A DNA stretch of 64,000 nucleotides from Grimontia celer (lineage in GTDB: Bacteria; Pseudomonadota; Gammaproteobacteria; Enterobacterales; Vibrionaceae): positions 1 through 64,000 of the forward strand of contig NZ_FIZX01000001.1 of the NCBI RefSeq assembly GCF_900055185.1, read 5' to 3'. Each line of letters begins with the position of its first letter. The stretch's first letter is position 1. The notes under the pieces were generated by a model. It did not search any database. It saw only the letters and a program-made list of their open reading frames with translations, and was not told the origin of the DNA. Below are positions 1 through 9,523 of the stretch, piece after piece. The translations under genes and the position numbers were made by a program.

Positions 1-1741
1 GACCGGTATCTTCCAGGATCGTGTTGTTGACACTGCCGTCAACCGTCACGGCTTCATACGTGTTCACGACGGTCCCGGCAATGTCACCCAAAGACACGGT
101 GACGCTTTCCGTGCCTTCGGCGTAATAGTCATCGACCGCGGAGACCTCGAAGGCCTGACCCAGCGCGACCGTTTGGTGGGTGATACCCTGGGTGGTGACG
201 TCGGTGTTGTTGCTGCCGGTACTGTCGTCACTCTCGGTGACCGAGACAGTGACCTGGCCTTTATCCTGATCTTTGAGGGTGACGGTGCCGTCGTCGTGGA
301 AGGTGGCAAGGACTGTGCCCTGGGCATCGACAGGCAGCGCCATGTACTGGATGGTGTCGCTGTCAGGATCCCCTTCGGTCAGGGTCCCGTCAGTGGCCGG
401 CATGACCTGACCGTCGCTGTTTATCATAAACAGCTTGATGGTCACGACATCCGCCTCGGCCTCATCATAAATCAGGGCATGGTCAGCAGCGTCGCCGGCC
501 AGTGGCTTACCGTCGACCATCTGGGCTTCGGTGACGCTCTCAAAGCCGGTCTGCTGGATACCGGTGACCCCGACCACGACACTTTCATGGCGCTCACTGA
601 GGTTGTCGTCTTTCACCGGGACGGTGATCACGTCGGACTGGCTGTTGCCGGCGTCAATGGTGAGGGTGTCAGGGAACGCAAACCCGTCATCAAAGTCAGC
701 AGCAGTGGCATTACCGAGCAGCTTGAGGTCAACCGTGACACTGCCGTTGTCAGGCACGGTCACCGGGTCGCCGTGCTGGTCGACCAGCTTGATGGTGAAA
801 TGGATGCTGGCCCCGTCAGACTCTTCCACATCGTCAGACGCTTCCACGATGACATAGACGGTGTCGTCAGCGCCCGCAGGACCGGTATCTTCCAGGATCG
901 TGTTGTTGACACTGCCGTCAACCGTCACGGCTTCATACGTGTTCACGACGGTCCCGGCAATGTCACCCAAAGACACGGTGACGCTTTCCGTGCCTTCGGC
1001 GTAATAATCATCGACCGCGGAGACCTCGAAGGCCTGACCCAGTGCGACCGTTTGGTGGGTGATACCCTGGGTGGTGACGTCGGTGTTGTTGCTGCCGGTA
1101 CTGTCGTCACTCTCGGTGACCGAGACAGTGACCTGGCCTTTATCCTGATCTTTGAGGGTGACGGTGCCGTCGTCGTGGAAGGTGGCAAGGACTGTGCCCT
1201 GGGCATCGACAGGCAGCGCCATGTACTGGATGGTGTCGCTGTCAGGATCCCCTTCGGTCAGGGTCCCGTCAGTGGCCGGCATGACCTGACCGTCGCTGTT
1301 TATCATAAACAGCTTGATGGTCACGACATCCGCCTCGGCCTCATCATAAATCAGGGCATGGTCAGCAGCGTCGCCGGCCAGTGGCTTACCGTCGACCATC
1401 TGGGCTTCGGTGACGCTCTCAAAGCCGGTCTGCTGGATACCGGTGACCCCGACCACGACACTTTCATGGCGCTCACTGAGGTTGTCGTCTTTCACCGGGA
1501 CGGTGATCACGTCGGACTGGCTGTTGCCGGCGTCAATGGTGAGGGTGTCAGGGAACGCAAACCCGTCATCAAAGTCAGCAGCAGTGGCATTACCGAGCAG
1601 CTTGAGGTCAACCGTGACACTGCCGTTGTCAGGCACGGTCACCGGGTCGCCGTGCTGGTCGACCAGCTTGATGGTGAAATGGATGCTGGCCCCGTCAGAC
1701 TCTTCCACATCGTCAGACGCTTCCACGATGACATAGACGGT
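1..1741 (-). repeat. Two near-identical 879-bp tandem modules inside the adhesin gene
   Basis: The sequence at 1-862 recurs at 880-1741 with an offset of exactly 879 bp (293 codons). I see only two differences, near 129/1008 and near 163/1042. The last module ends where the Ig-like repeats begin. The second copy runs to the window edge, so more copies may follow. Near identity implies recent duplication or gene conversion. Confidence 0.93.
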
Positions 1742-3829
1742 ATTTATATCTCCGTCAGTCACGGTGTTGTTCACTGTACCTTGAGCCGTCACGGCCTCAA
1801 AGTTACCACCGGTATTGCTCGTAATGGTGACTTCCTCCAAGGCCTGAGTGCCTTGAGCGTATTCATCGTCCGGGCGAACATCAACGGTCACAGAGCCGGT
1901 GGTACTGCCGACTGCAATGGTCACGGTGTGCCCGTTAGACAGGGTGACGGAGAGCGGCTGGTCTTTGATCTCAGCATCTGCGGTTACGGTATAGGTAATG
2001 GAACTGCCTTCCGCAATGGCCTGCTCATCAGTGTTCGATGTCAGAGTCAGGGTGCTGACATCGCTGTCATCGGTGACAGTGACGCTCGTAGTTGCCTGGG
2101 TGTTCAGGCTTTCATAGTTCCCGCCTTCCGTTTTTGTGACAGAGAGGGTTTCGGTTGTGCTTCCCTGAGCGTAGACGTCATCACCACGTTGTGGGGTGTA
2201 ATCGACGGTGGCCGAGGTTTCACCAGCTGGAATGATGACCACCTGCCCGTTGCTGAGGGTCGCGGTCAGATCCGTGCCTTGCGGGGCATTGTCGACACTG
2301 ACGGTCAATTGCAGGGTGTCGCCTTCGTTTACAGTGTCGTTGCTTAGTGTCAGGGACAGGGTGCTGACATCGCTGTCATCGGTGACAGCGACGCTCGCAG
2401 TAGCCTGGGTGTTCAGGCTTTCATAGTTCCCGCCTTCGGTTTTTGTGACAGAGAGGGTTTCGGTAATGCTGCCCTGAACATAAAGATCATCACCACGTTG
2501 TGGGGTGTAATCGACGGTGACCGAGGTTTCACCAGCTGGAATGGTGACCACCTGCCCATTGCTCAGGGTCACGGTCAGCTCCGTGCCTTGCGGGGCATTG
2601 TCGACACTGACGGTCAAGTCAAGGGTACCGCCTTCGTTTACAGTATCGTTGCTTAGCGTCAGGGACAGGGTGCTGACATCGCTGTCGTCGTTTATTGTGA
2701 CAGTCAAGTCTGCGGTGGCTTGGGTATCCAGGCTTTCATAGCTTCCACCTTCGGTCTTGGTGACCGCGAGGGTTTCGGTGGTGCTGCCCTGAACATAAAG
2801 GTCATCACTACGTTGCGGAGTGTAATCGACTGTGATTGAGGTCTGGTCTTTCGGGATGGTGACTAATTGGCCGTTGCTGAGGGTCACGGTCAGATCAGTG
2901 CCTAGCGGAGCATTGTCGACGGTTAGGGTCAGCTGAAGGGTGCCACCTTCATTGACGGTGTCGCTGCTTAGCGTCAGGGATAGGGTGCTGGCATCACTAT
3001 TATCAACAACCGTATTCGTTACTGTGCCCTCAGGCGTCGAGCTATCAAAGCTGTTGTCTGAAATTTCCTCGATAGTAACGGTCAGCTCATCATTATCTTG
3101 TTTGTAGAGGTCATCTTCACGAACATTAACAACAACTGAGCCAGATGTTTCTCCAGTAGAGACGAGGATGGACGCCCCGTTGCTGAGAGTGACAGTAATA
3201 TCTTCCTGGGTAGCTTGATCGACAGTAACGGTATAGGTGATCTGGCCGCCCTCGATGACATTTTCACCATCAGTAGAAGATGAAAGAGTAAAAGTCGCAT
3301 CTATAGCTGGTGTAACTGGTGTTGTTGGTTCTGTGGTGTCTGGGCTGCCATCACCCTCAAATGCGGTTGAGTCATCGCTATCTTCTCGAACTTCACTAGC
3401 AGTAAGGACGCTTCTTTCTGCTGCTGCCGTGTCAAAACCTGCTTGAGCAATGGTTTCGTCACCTGCACGGCCAATAGATTGGAAACTCCATGAGCCTGCA
3501 CCGGAAGCTGCGTTACCACCTGCAGCCGTTGCTTCCAGAACTTCAGTCGGGTCAACACCCTCTTCAATCAATGCCTGAATAGCAGCGATTTCATCGTCCA
3601 AAGGAGAGTCTAAAAAATCTTGTGCAGGTGAGTCTTGTTCACCAACTGGGAGCATTGAGCCGTCTTCGAGCGATAGAAGGGCATTTGCACCCTCAGGTAA
3701 AAAGATTTCAGTGCCAGCGTTTAGGTCTAAAACTTCTGCAATAGGGACGTCTTTCCCATTCACTTTGACGAATGCGTTGCCGTTTACTGAAATTACTTTT
3801 GCAGCCTGCTTGGTGATAATCGAATCCAT
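1..3829 (-). CDS. Giant LapA/RTX-type repeat adhesin, N-terminal part (runs off left edge)
   Basis: Minus frame open from ATG 3829 to the window edge, 1,276 codons visible, C-terminus missing. The start has a good SD (AGGAAGAG). Residues 1-60 form a retention-module-like segment beginning MDSIITKQAAKVISVNGNAF. At residues 101-104 there is TAAG, the di-alanine motif cut by LapG-type periplasmic proteases. After a linker come about five Ig-like domains of about 103 residues (DDSDVSTLSL-type starts), then two nearly identical 293-residue modules. This is the layout of large surface adhesins held in the outer membrane by the retention module and exported by a type I system with C-terminal RTX signals, which would lie outside the window. 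Family knowledge: such proteins mediate biofilm or surface attachment and are kept on the cell when c-di-GMP is high. No transport or lapDG genes are in this window. Adhesin class is confident; the ligand is unknown. Confidence 0.88.
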   Translation of the reverse strand, partial: MDSIITKQAAKVISVNGNAFVKVNGKDVPIAEVLDLNAGTEIFLPEGANALLSLEDGSMLPVGEQDSPAQDFLDSPLDDEIAAIQALIEEGVDPTEVLEATAAGGNAASGAGSWSFQSIGRAGDETIAQAGFDTAAAERSVLTASEVREDSDDSTAFEGDGSPDTTEPTTPVTPAIDATFTLSSSTDGENVIEGGQITYTVTVDQATQEDITVTLSNGASILVSTGETSGSVVVNVREDDLYKQDNDELTVTIEEISDNSFDSSTPEGTVTNTVVDNSDASTLSLTLSSDTVNEGGTLQLTLTVDNAPLGTDLTVTLSNGQLVTIPKDQTSITVDYTPQRSDDLYVQGSTTETLAVTKTEGGSYESLDTQATADLTVTINDDSDVSTLSLTLSNDTVNEGGTLDLTVSVDNAPQGTELTVTLSNGQVVTIPAGETSVTVDYTPQRGDDLYVQGSITETLSVTKTEGGNYESLNTQATASVAVTDDSDVSTLSLTLSNDTVNEGDTLQLTVSVDNAPQGTDLTATLSNGQVVIIPAGETSATVDYTPQRGDDVYAQGSTTETLSVTKTEGGNYESLNTQATTSVTVTDDSDVSTLTLTSNTDEQAIAEGSSITYTVTADAEIKDQPLSVTLSNGHTVTIAVGSTTGSVTVDVRPDDEYAQGTQALEEVTITSNTGGNFEAVTAQGTVNNTVTDGDINTVYVIVEASDDVEESDGASIHFTIKLVDQHGDPVTVPDNGSVTVDLKLLGNATAADFDDGFAFPDTLTIDAGNSQSDVITVPVKDDNLSERHESVVVGVTGIQQTGFESVTEAQMVDGKPLAGDAADHALIYDEAEADVVTIKLFMINSDGQVMPATDGTLTEGDPDSDTIQYMALPVDAQGTVLATFHDDGTVTLKDQDKGQVTVSVTESDDSTGSNNTDVTTQGITHQTVALGQAFEVSAVDDYYAEGTESVTVSLGDIAGTVVNTYEAVTVDGSVNNTILEDTGPAGADDTVYVIVEASDDVEESDGASIHFTIKLVDQHGDPVTVPDNGSVTVDLKLLGNATAADFDDGFAFPDTLTIDAGNSQSDVITVPVKDDNLSERHESVVVGVTGIQQTGFESVTEAQMVDGKPLAGDAADHALIYDEAEADVVTIKLFMINSDGQVMPATDGTLTEGDPDSDTIQYMALPVDAQGTVLATFHDDGTVTLKDQDKGQVTVSVTESDDSTGSNNTDVTTQGITHQTVALGQAFEVSAVDDYYAEGTESVTVSLGDIAGTVVNTYEAVTVDGSVNNTILEDTG
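1742..3300 (-). repeat. Array of about 309-bp Ig-like domain repeats
   Basis: The segment encoding DDSDVSTLSL-type starts recurs with the conserved plus-strand string ggtgctgacatcg at 2051, 2360 and 2669 (spacing 309 bp, 103 codons) and a variant at 2984 (315 bp). Each unit reads as a beta-sandwich domain with motifs such as TVTLSNG and TVDYTPQRGDD. These copies are more diverged than the 879-bp modules, so they are older duplications. Confidence 0.85.
3518..3529 (-). other. LapG-type TAAG cleavage motif in the adhesin retention module
   Basis: Codons 101-104 read T-A-A-G followed by GNAASGAGS. In LapA-family adhesins a periplasmic LapG protease cuts between the two alanines of a TAAG/PAAG motif about 100 residues from the N-terminus. 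Position, flanking small residues and the preceding helix-forming segment agree with that family. Cleavage here is inferred from the motif. Confidence 0.75.
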
Positions 3830-4278
3830 GAATCTCTTCCTGCGAAAGGCTAATTTTGATTTGCAGTGTCAATAAAGACACATAAGTAACATTTATATTA
3901 CTACGCAAAAAAATTAGTTATAAGACTTGACGTTAAAGTAGTTCGCCAAAAAAGTGACGCAAATTGTAAAAATCTTATATTTATCGACGCTAAGTATCTG
4001 AATGAAGATCAAAGCTTTATTGCAAATGGATGCGACTGAATTCAAAAAGTGACGTTGTGTTCTGATTTAAGCGTCATTAATTAGACACTTCAGGAACAGT
4101 AAATAGCGATTTATTTTTCGAAGCGAATTTTCTTTCTATCATTCCTAGCAAAGGATTTTTCGGGCTAGCGTTGAGTCTCAACCCGAGATCGTACAAAATA
4201 CCCGCCGATTTGAATTCATCTACACTGCGTGCGGCTCAGTTTTTGCCAGCGCGCTGTTTAACGCGGAAAAGCTTAAGC
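3830..4278. other. Divergent intergenic region, adhesin / prfC
   Basis: This 449-bp AT-rich stretch contains no gene I can support. It must hold the promoters of the adhesin (minus) and prfC (plus). On the plus strand TTGAGT at 4171-4176 and TACAAA at 4193-4198, 16 bp apart, are a possible prfC promoter, and the -35 lies in a small palindrome (GTTGAG-T-CTCAAC). A short inverted repeat TGTC-AATAAA-GACA lies in the adhesin 5' region. I see no riboswitch fold. Confidence 0.5.
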
Positions 4279-5868
4279 ATGTCAAACTCTCCACTTCAGC
4301 AAGAAGTCGGCAAGCGTCGTACGTTTGCGATTATCTCGCACCCGGATGCCGGTAAAACCACCATCACCGAAAAGGTGCTGTTATTCGGACGTGCGATCCA
4401 GACTGCCGGTACGGTAAAAGGCCGCGGCTCTAACCAGCACGCGAAGTCTGACTGGATGGAGATGGAAAAAGAACGTGGTATCTCGGTCACCACTTCCGTC
4501 ATGCAGTTCCCGTTCAATGATTGTCTGGTTAACCTGCTTGATACCCCGGGACACGAAGACTTCTCAGAAGATACTTACCGCACCCTGACAGCGGTTGATT
4601 CATGCCTGATGGTTATTGATGCGGCGAAAGGTGTTGAGGATCGTACCCGTAAGTTGATGGAAGTTACCCGTCTGCGCGACACACCAATCGTCACTTTCAT
4701 GAACAAACTTGACCGCGACATCCGTGACCCAATGGAGTTGATGGATGAAGTAGAAAGTGAGCTGAACATCGCGTGTGCGCCAGTATCCTGGCCAATTGGT
4801 TGTGGTAAAGAGTTCAAAGGCGTTTACCACATTCACCGTGATGAAACGATTCTGTACCAAACAGGTCAAGGGCATACCATCCAGGACTCACGCATTATTA
4901 AAGGTCTGGATAATCCAGAGCTGGATGAAGCTGTGGGTGAAAGCTTGGCAGAGCAACTGCGTGAAGAGCTTGAGCTGGTATTGGGCGCTTCGCATGAGTT
5001 CGATCAAGAACTGTTCCTGAGCGGCGAACTGACACCTGTGTTCTTCGGTACCGCACTGGGTAACTTTGGTGTTGACCACATGCTGGATGGTTTGACTGAG
5101 TGGGCACCTGCACCATTGCCACGTCAAACCCATGAACGTGCGGTTGAAGCGGGTGAAGAAAAGTTCTCTGGCTTCGTGTTCAAAATCCAGGCGAATATGG
5201 ACCCTAAACACCGAGACCGTATCGCATTCATGCGTATCGTCTCTGGCAAGTACAGCCAGGGCATGAAGATGAAGCATGTGCGTACCGGTAAAATGGTTTC
5301 AATCTCTGATGCGGTAACCTTTATGGCGGGTGATCGTGCCCGCGCAGCAGAAGCCTTTGCCGGTGACATCATTGGTCTTCATAACCACGGTACTATCCAG
5401 ATTGGTGATACTTTCACGCAAGGTGAAGATCTCAAGTTCTCGGGTATTCCAAACTTTGCACCTGAGCTGTTCCGTCGTATCCGTCTGCGTGATCCACTGA
5501 AGCAAAAGCAATTGCTGAAAGGTCTGGTACAGCTGTCTGAAGAGGGTGCGGTACAGGTGTTCCGCCCAATGACATCCAATGACCTGATTGTTGGTGCGGT
5601 GGGTGTACTTCAGTTCGATGTGGTTGTTGCACGCTTGAAGTCTGAATACAACGTGGAAGCGATTTACGAGCCTGTTAACGTTGCGACAGCGCGCTGGGTG
5701 GAATGTGGCGATGCGAAGAAACTGGATGATTTCCAGCGCAAGAACCAAACCAACCTGGCATTGGATGGCGGTGACAACCTCACTTACATTGCGCCAACCA
5801 TGGTCAATTTGAGCCTGACGCAAGAACGTCATCCTGATGTGAGCTTCCGTGCAACACGTGAGCACTAA
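4279..5868 (+). CDS. prfC: Peptide chain release factor 3 (RF3)
   Basis: Translational GTPase that recycles RF1/RF2 from the ribosome after peptide release, in the cytoplasm. The protein from ATG 4279 is 529 residues, the usual RF3 length. The G1 motif HPDAGKTT, G3 [15 protein letters not shown]4 NKLD and a C-terminal RF3 domain are all present. A longer in-frame extension to TTG 4171 exists but is not supported: homologues begin MSN-type just before the GTPase domain, and a purine-rich SD-like GCGGAAAAG precedes ATG 4279. Single gene followed by a clear terminator; yjjV lies downstream on the same strand. Confidence 0.97.
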   Translation: MSNSPLQQEVGKRRTFAIISHPDAGKTTITEKVLLFGRAIQTAGTVKGRGSNQHAKSDWMEMEKERGISVTTSVMQFPFNDCLVNLLDTPGHEDFSEDTYRTLTAVDSCLMVIDAAKGVEDRTRKLMEVTRLRDTPIVTFMNKLDRDIRDPMELMDEVESELNIACAPVSWPIGCGKEFKGVYHIHRDETILYQTGQGHTIQDSRIIKGLDNPELDEAVGESLAEQLREELELVLGASHEFDQELFLSGELTPVFFGTALGNFGVDHMLDGLTEWAPAPLPRQTHERAVEAGEEKFSGFVFKIQANMDPKHRDRIAFMRIVSGKYSQGMKMKHVRTGKMVSISDAVTFMAGDRARAAEAFAGDIIGLHNHGTIQIGDTFTQGEDLKFSGIPNFAPELFRRIRLRDPLKQKQLLKGLVQLSEEGAVQVFRPMTSNDLIVGAVGVLQFDVVVARLKSEYNVEAIYEPVNVATARWVECGDAKKLDDFQRKNQTNLALDGGDNLTYIAPTMVNLSLTQERHPDVSFRATREH

Positions 5869-5885
5869 TCACAAGACGTAAAAGA

Positions 5886-5914
5886 AAGCCGCCCCGCAAG
5901 GCGGCTTTTTTGTA
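5886..5914 (+). terminator. Intrinsic terminator after prfC
   Basis: Stem AAGCCGCC / GGCGGCTT around a short loop, followed by a run of T. Confidence 0.92.
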
Positions 5915-5954
5915 TCCTCTATATATAGAAGTAGCCCACTGAGCCTTTGCTGCA

Positions 5955-6722
5955 ATGATTGATACCCACTGCCATTTTGATTTCCCTCCGTTTGCTGACC
6001 ACCCTGAAGATTGGGTGAGGCGCTCAGTAGCCGCTGGAGTAAACAGTCTTGTGGTACCCGCTGTAGCGACAGAAAACTGGGGTCAGGTAGCAGTATTGGC
6101 TGAAACATTTCCCGAAATCTCGTATGCAGTGGGATTACATCCTGTTTGGATGACATCGCATCAAGATGATGACATTCAGAAGCTGGATGCGTTTTTGGCT
6201 GACGCGCCGAAAGGATTGGTTGCCGTTGGTGAGTGTGGGCTGGATTTTGCGATAGAAAATGCCGACCCAGAGCGACAAAAATGGCTGTTGACGGAACAAC
6301 TCCAGTTAGCTGAGAAATATCAGCTTCCTGTGATCCTTCACAGTCGTAAAGCGCACAACGAATTACTGCAAATTCTGAACGGTTTTCCGGCAGTGAAAGG
6401 GGTTTTGCATGCTTTTAGTGGCAGCGAGCAGGTTGGGCGTGAGTACATAAAGCGCGGTTTTCTTCTCGGGATTGGCGGCACCATCACTTACGAACGTGCT
6501 AACAAGACGCGAAATGCGCTGAAAAAGTTGCCACTTTCTTCTTTGGTTTTGGAGACAGATGCGCCCGATATGCCTGTTTTTGGCTTTCAAGGTGAGCCCA
6601 ATTTGCCGGAGAGATTACCACTGATTGCCCACGCTTTAGCCACCCTAAAAGAGGTCGATGTCGGGGAAATTATTCACGCTACCACACAAAACTCGACAGC
6701 ATGCTTTGCGTTGAACGTCTAA
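5955..6722 (+). CDS. yjjV: TatD-family metal-dependent hydrolase, YjjV type
   Basis: 255-residue TIM-barrel hydrolase of the TatD DNase family. Metal-binding motifs are in order: DTHCHFD near the N-terminus, GLHP, GECGLDF, HSRKAH, HAFSG and ETDAPD. Family members are Mg-dependent 3'-5' exonucleases or deoxyribonucleases; the YjjV substrate is not firmly known. The position after prfC matches yjjV in Vibrio. ATG 5955 has only a weak SD, but the first residues MIDTHCHFD are the normal TatD start. Confidence 0.93.
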   Translation: MIDTHCHFDFPPFADHPEDWVRRSVAAGVNSLVVPAVATENWGQVAVLAETFPEISYAVGLHPVWMTSHQDDDIQKLDAFLADAPKGLVAVGECGLDFAIENADPERQKWLLTEQLQLAEKYQLPVILHSRKAHNELLQILNGFPAVKGVLHAFSGSEQVGREYIKRGFLLGIGGTITYERANKTRNALKKLPLSSLVLETDAPDMPVFGFQGEPNLPERLPLIAHALATLKEVDVGEIIHATTQNSTACFALNV

Positions 6723-6819
6723 AAGGCATCGTTTGCCCAAACGTTTGCGTCGTGCATAGCTCACAAAAATAGACCTCCATCACCTTTTTGAGTGAATTGC
6801 ACCGAATTTTTCACTTCAA

Positions 6820-6870
6820 GTGTGACTTATGCATTCCTTTGGTCCCCAACCAATGCGTATAATCGCCGCC
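6820..6870 (+). promoter_or_regulatory. Probable CRP-dependent nupC promoter
   Basis: TATAAT lies at 6858-6863, with a poor -35 region. Centred about 41.5 bp upstream of the expected start site near 6870 is TGTGA-CTTATG-CATTC (6821-6836), a half-conserved CRP site at the class II position. nupC and the deo genes are CRP/CytR-controlled in E. coli; here that is inferred. Confidence 0.5.
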
Positions 6871-6923
6871 GGAATAACACTCCCAATTTGTCGAGACGCC
6901 AAGACTTTTTTAGGAACCCTTTT

Positions 6924-8162
6924 ATGAGCCTGATTATGAGCATTGTAGGGATGGTTGTACTGCTGGGTATTGCAGTACTGCTATCTGACAACCGCAAAGC
7001 CATCAACCTACGTACTGTAGGTGGTGCATTTGCGATCCAGTTTATTCTGGGTGGTTTCATCCTGTTTGTCCCAGCGGGCCAAGCAATCCTGAACGGCATG
7101 TCTAATGCTGTACAGAACGTGATCAACTACGGTAAAGACGGTATCGGCTTCCTGTTCGGTAGCCTGGTTAACTTCTCTGTAGATGGTATCGGCTTTATCT
7201 TTGCGTTCCAGGTTCTGCCGACTGTTGTATTCTTCTCTGCGCTTATCAGCGTGCTTTACTACCTGGGTATCATGCAGTTTGTTATCCGCATTCTGGGTGG
7301 TGCGCTGCGCAAAGTACTGGGTACTTCTCACGCGGAATCAATGTCTGCGACTGCGAACATCTTCGTAGGTCAAACTGAAGCACCTCTGGTTGTACGTCCA
7401 TACGTGCCAAAAATGACCCAGTCTGAACTGTTCGCAGTTATGTGTGGTGGTCTGGCATCTGTAGCGGGTGGTGTACTGGCTGGTTATGCAGCAATGGGTG
7501 TACCTCTGGAATACCTGATCGCAGCATCGTTCATGGCGGCACCTGGTGGTCTGTTGTTCGCGAAAATCATCAAGCCAGAAACTGAAGAGCCAATTGAGCA
7601 ACTGGGTCAAGACGGCGACGAAGAAGAAGACAAGCCTGCAAACGTTATCGACGCAGCAGCGGGCGGTGCTTCGTCTGGTATGCAACTGGCGCTGAACATC
7701 GGTGCGATGCTGCTGGCATTCATCGGTCTGATTGCGCTGATCAACGGTATGCTGACTGGTATCGGCGGCTGGTTCGGTATTGAAGGTCTGACGCTGGAGT
7801 GGATTCTGGGTAAAGTCTTCGCACCACTGGCATTCCTGATTGGTGTTCCGTGGGCAGAAGCTGATATCGCTGGTTCATTCATCGGTCAGAAGATTGTTGT
7901 TAACGAATTCGTTGCATACCTGAACTTCACCCCAATCATTGGTGACCTGTCTGAGAAGACTGCAGCAATCATCTCGTTTGCTCTGTGTGGCTTCGCTAAC
8001 TTGTCATCTATCGCAATCCTGCTGGGTGGTCTGGGTAGCATCGCGCCAACCCGTCGTCACGATATTGCACGCTTCGGTGTGAAAGCAGTATGTGCGGGTA
8101 CTCTGTCTAACCTGATGAGTGCAACAATCGCTGGTTTCTTCCTGACTCTGGCTGCGCTGTAA
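6924..8162 (+). CDS. nupC: NupC-type concentrative nucleoside transporter
   Basis: Inner-membrane cation:nucleoside symporter of the CNT family, 412 residues from ATG 6924 (SD TAGGAA), with many hydrophobic segments. CNT signatures are visible: [14 protein letters not shown] in the middle, and NEFVAYLNF with [20 protein letters not shown] in the C-terminal half. An in-frame extension upstream to 6792 lacks an SD and is not homologous in style. Upstream of the deo cluster, it supplies nucleosides to those enzymes. Substrate specificity within the nucleosides cannot be read from sequence alone. Confidence 0.93.
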   Translation: MSLIMSIVGMVVLLGIAVLLSDNRKAINLRTVGGAFAIQFILGGFILFVPAGQAILNGMSNAVQNVINYGKDGIGFLFGSLVNFSVDGIGFIFAFQVLPTVVFFSALISVLYYLGIMQFVIRILGGALRKVLGTSHAESMSATANIFVGQTEAPLVVRPYVPKMTQSELFAVMCGGLASVAGGVLAGYAAMGVPLEYLIAASFMAAPGGLLFAKIIKPETEEPIEQLGQDGDEEEDKPANVIDAAAGGASSGMQLALNIGAMLLAFIGLIALINGMLTGIGGWFGIEGLTLEWILGKVFAPLAFLIGVPWAEADIAGSFIGQKIVVNEFVAYLNFTPIIGDLSEKTAAIISFALCGFANLSSIAILLGGLGSIAPTRRHDIARFGVKAVCAGTLSNLMSATIAGFFLTLAAL

Positions 8163-8183
8163 TCAGCAAGTAAAAGAGATTCG

Positions 8184-8213
8184 AAAACCGCCTCCCTGTG
8201 AGGCGGTTTTTTT
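8184..8213 (+). terminator. Intrinsic terminator after nupC
   Basis: AAAACCGCCTC / GAGGCGGTTTT stem with a CCTGT loop, then T7. Confidence 0.93.
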
Positions 8214-8681
8214 ATGCCTGTAGTTTGGCAAGCCCATTCGTCAGGAATAAGACACAGTGATGTGTTTTCGCCACTTATAGTGATGCCAGTGCCCTGAAAA
8301 CTTCATCCGGTTTTGCACGCTTGGCAACAAAGTGTTTTTCAACAGAAACGGGTAACATCTAGTGCAACCAAGGGAAGATTGGTAAAATTGGTGAACGCTG
8401 TCAAAGTTTCAGAAGTGGTCTTTCACTAATTTCACTACTGTTTCACAGACAGCGGAAGGTGAAACATCAAACCTGCCCCAAAGTGTAAAAATTTGTAGCG
8501 CAATGGGACGGTTGGACACCCGGCAGAATGCCAAAGGGTGTGCGGCAACAAGGAATGTTGATTGGCGTTGAACATGCAGCGCGCCAAACTTCAAGGAGCC
8601 AAGTCCGCTCATCAGATTATGTCGAGCAGAACCTCGCATAGTTTGTTACTTGGTTTTGAATATTTACGACTGGAGAAAGTC
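8214..8681 (+). other. Regulatory region upstream of the deo operon
   Basis: 468 bp with no convincing ORF. It should carry the deoC promoters and, by analogy with other Vibrionaceae, CRP/CytR/DeoR-type sites, but I could not identify a confident operator. An in-frame upstream extension of deoC (to 8562) is judged untranslated because the SD TGGAGAAAG sits just before ATG 8682. Confidence 0.5.
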
Positions 8682-9455
8682 ATGAGCGATCTAAAAGCAG
8701 CAGCTCTTCGTGCCCTAAAACTGATGGATTTGACCACCCTGAACGACGACGACACAGATGCGAAAGTTATCGAACTGTGTAAGAGCGCGAAAACCTCAGT
8801 AGGTAACACTGCTGCTATCTGCATCTACCCACGTTTTATCCCTGTGGCGAAAAAACAACTTCGCGAGCAAGGCACACCTGAAATCAAAATCGCAACCGTG
8901 ACTAACTTCCCACACGGTAACGACGACATCGAAATCGCAGTGGCTGAAACTAAAGCAGCTGTGGCTTACGGTGCTGATGAAGTTGACGTTGTTTTCCCAT
9001 ACCGCACACTAATCGCAGGTGATGAGAAAACCGGTTTTGAGCTGGTTAAACAATGTAAAGCTGCATGTGGTGACGTCACACTGAAAGTGATCATCGAAAC
9101 GGGTGAGCTGAAAGAAGCAGCACTCATCAAGCGTGCATCTGAAATCTCTATCGAAGCGGGCGCAGACTTTATCAAGACTTCTACCGGTAAAGTGCCAGTA
9201 AACGCGACACCAGAATCAGCAGAAATCATGCTGACTGTGATCAAAGAGATGGGCGTCGCAGAAAAGGTTGGTTTCAAGCCTGCTGGCGGTGTACGCACTG
9301 CTGAAGATGCAGCGGAATACCTGGCGATGGCTGACCGTATACTGGGCGGCGAGTGGGCTGACAACACGCACTACCGTTTTGGTGCATCAAGCCTGCTGGC
9401 TAACCTGCTTCACACGCTGGGTGAAGGCGAAAAAGCGGCAGAAGGCGGCTACTAA
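8682..9455 (+). CDS. deoC: Deoxyribose-phosphate aldolase
   Basis: Cleaves 2-deoxyribose-5-phosphate to glyceraldehyde-3-phosphate and acetaldehyde, the last step of deoxynucleoside catabolism. 257 residues from ATG 8682, close to E. coli DeoC. The Schiff-base lysine motif [10 protein letters not shown] and the KPAGGVRT phosphate-binding segment are present. First gene of a deoC-deoA-deoB-deoD cluster on the same strand. SD TGGAGAAAG precedes the start. Confidence 0.97.
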   Translation: MSDLKAAALRALKLMDLTTLNDDDTDAKVIELCKSAKTSVGNTAAICIYPRFIPVAKKQLREQGTPEIKIATVTNFPHGNDDIEIAVAETKAAVAYGADEVDVVFPYRTLIAGDEKTGFELVKQCKAACGDVTLKVIIETGELKEAALIKRASEISIEAGADFIKTSTGKVPVNATPESAEIMLTVIKEMGVAEKVGFKPAGGVRTAEDAAEYLAMADRILGGEWADNTHYRFGASSLLANLLHTLGEGEKAAEGGY

Positions 9456-9466
9456 GCACTTCTGTT

Positions 9467-9499
9467 GGGGGGCTGGCAATTTCGGCTCCCCCTGTTTTT
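9467..9499 (+). terminator. Terminator-like hairpin between deoC and deoA
   Basis: GGGGGGC / GCTCCCCC form a strong GC stem with one bulge, followed by TGTTTTT, inside the 68-bp gap between deoC and deoA. It looks like an intrinsic terminator within the operon, so it may act as an attenuator or to lower downstream expression. Confidence 0.65.
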
Positions 9500-9523
9500 G
9501 ACACCCAGTACGTGAGGTCGATT

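Noticed and set aside
173-2347. 724-codon plus-strand ORF across the adhesin repeats
   Set aside because: It is antisense to the adhesin, repeats with the same 879-bp period and resembles no family. The minus frame carries recognisable modules and a proper start.
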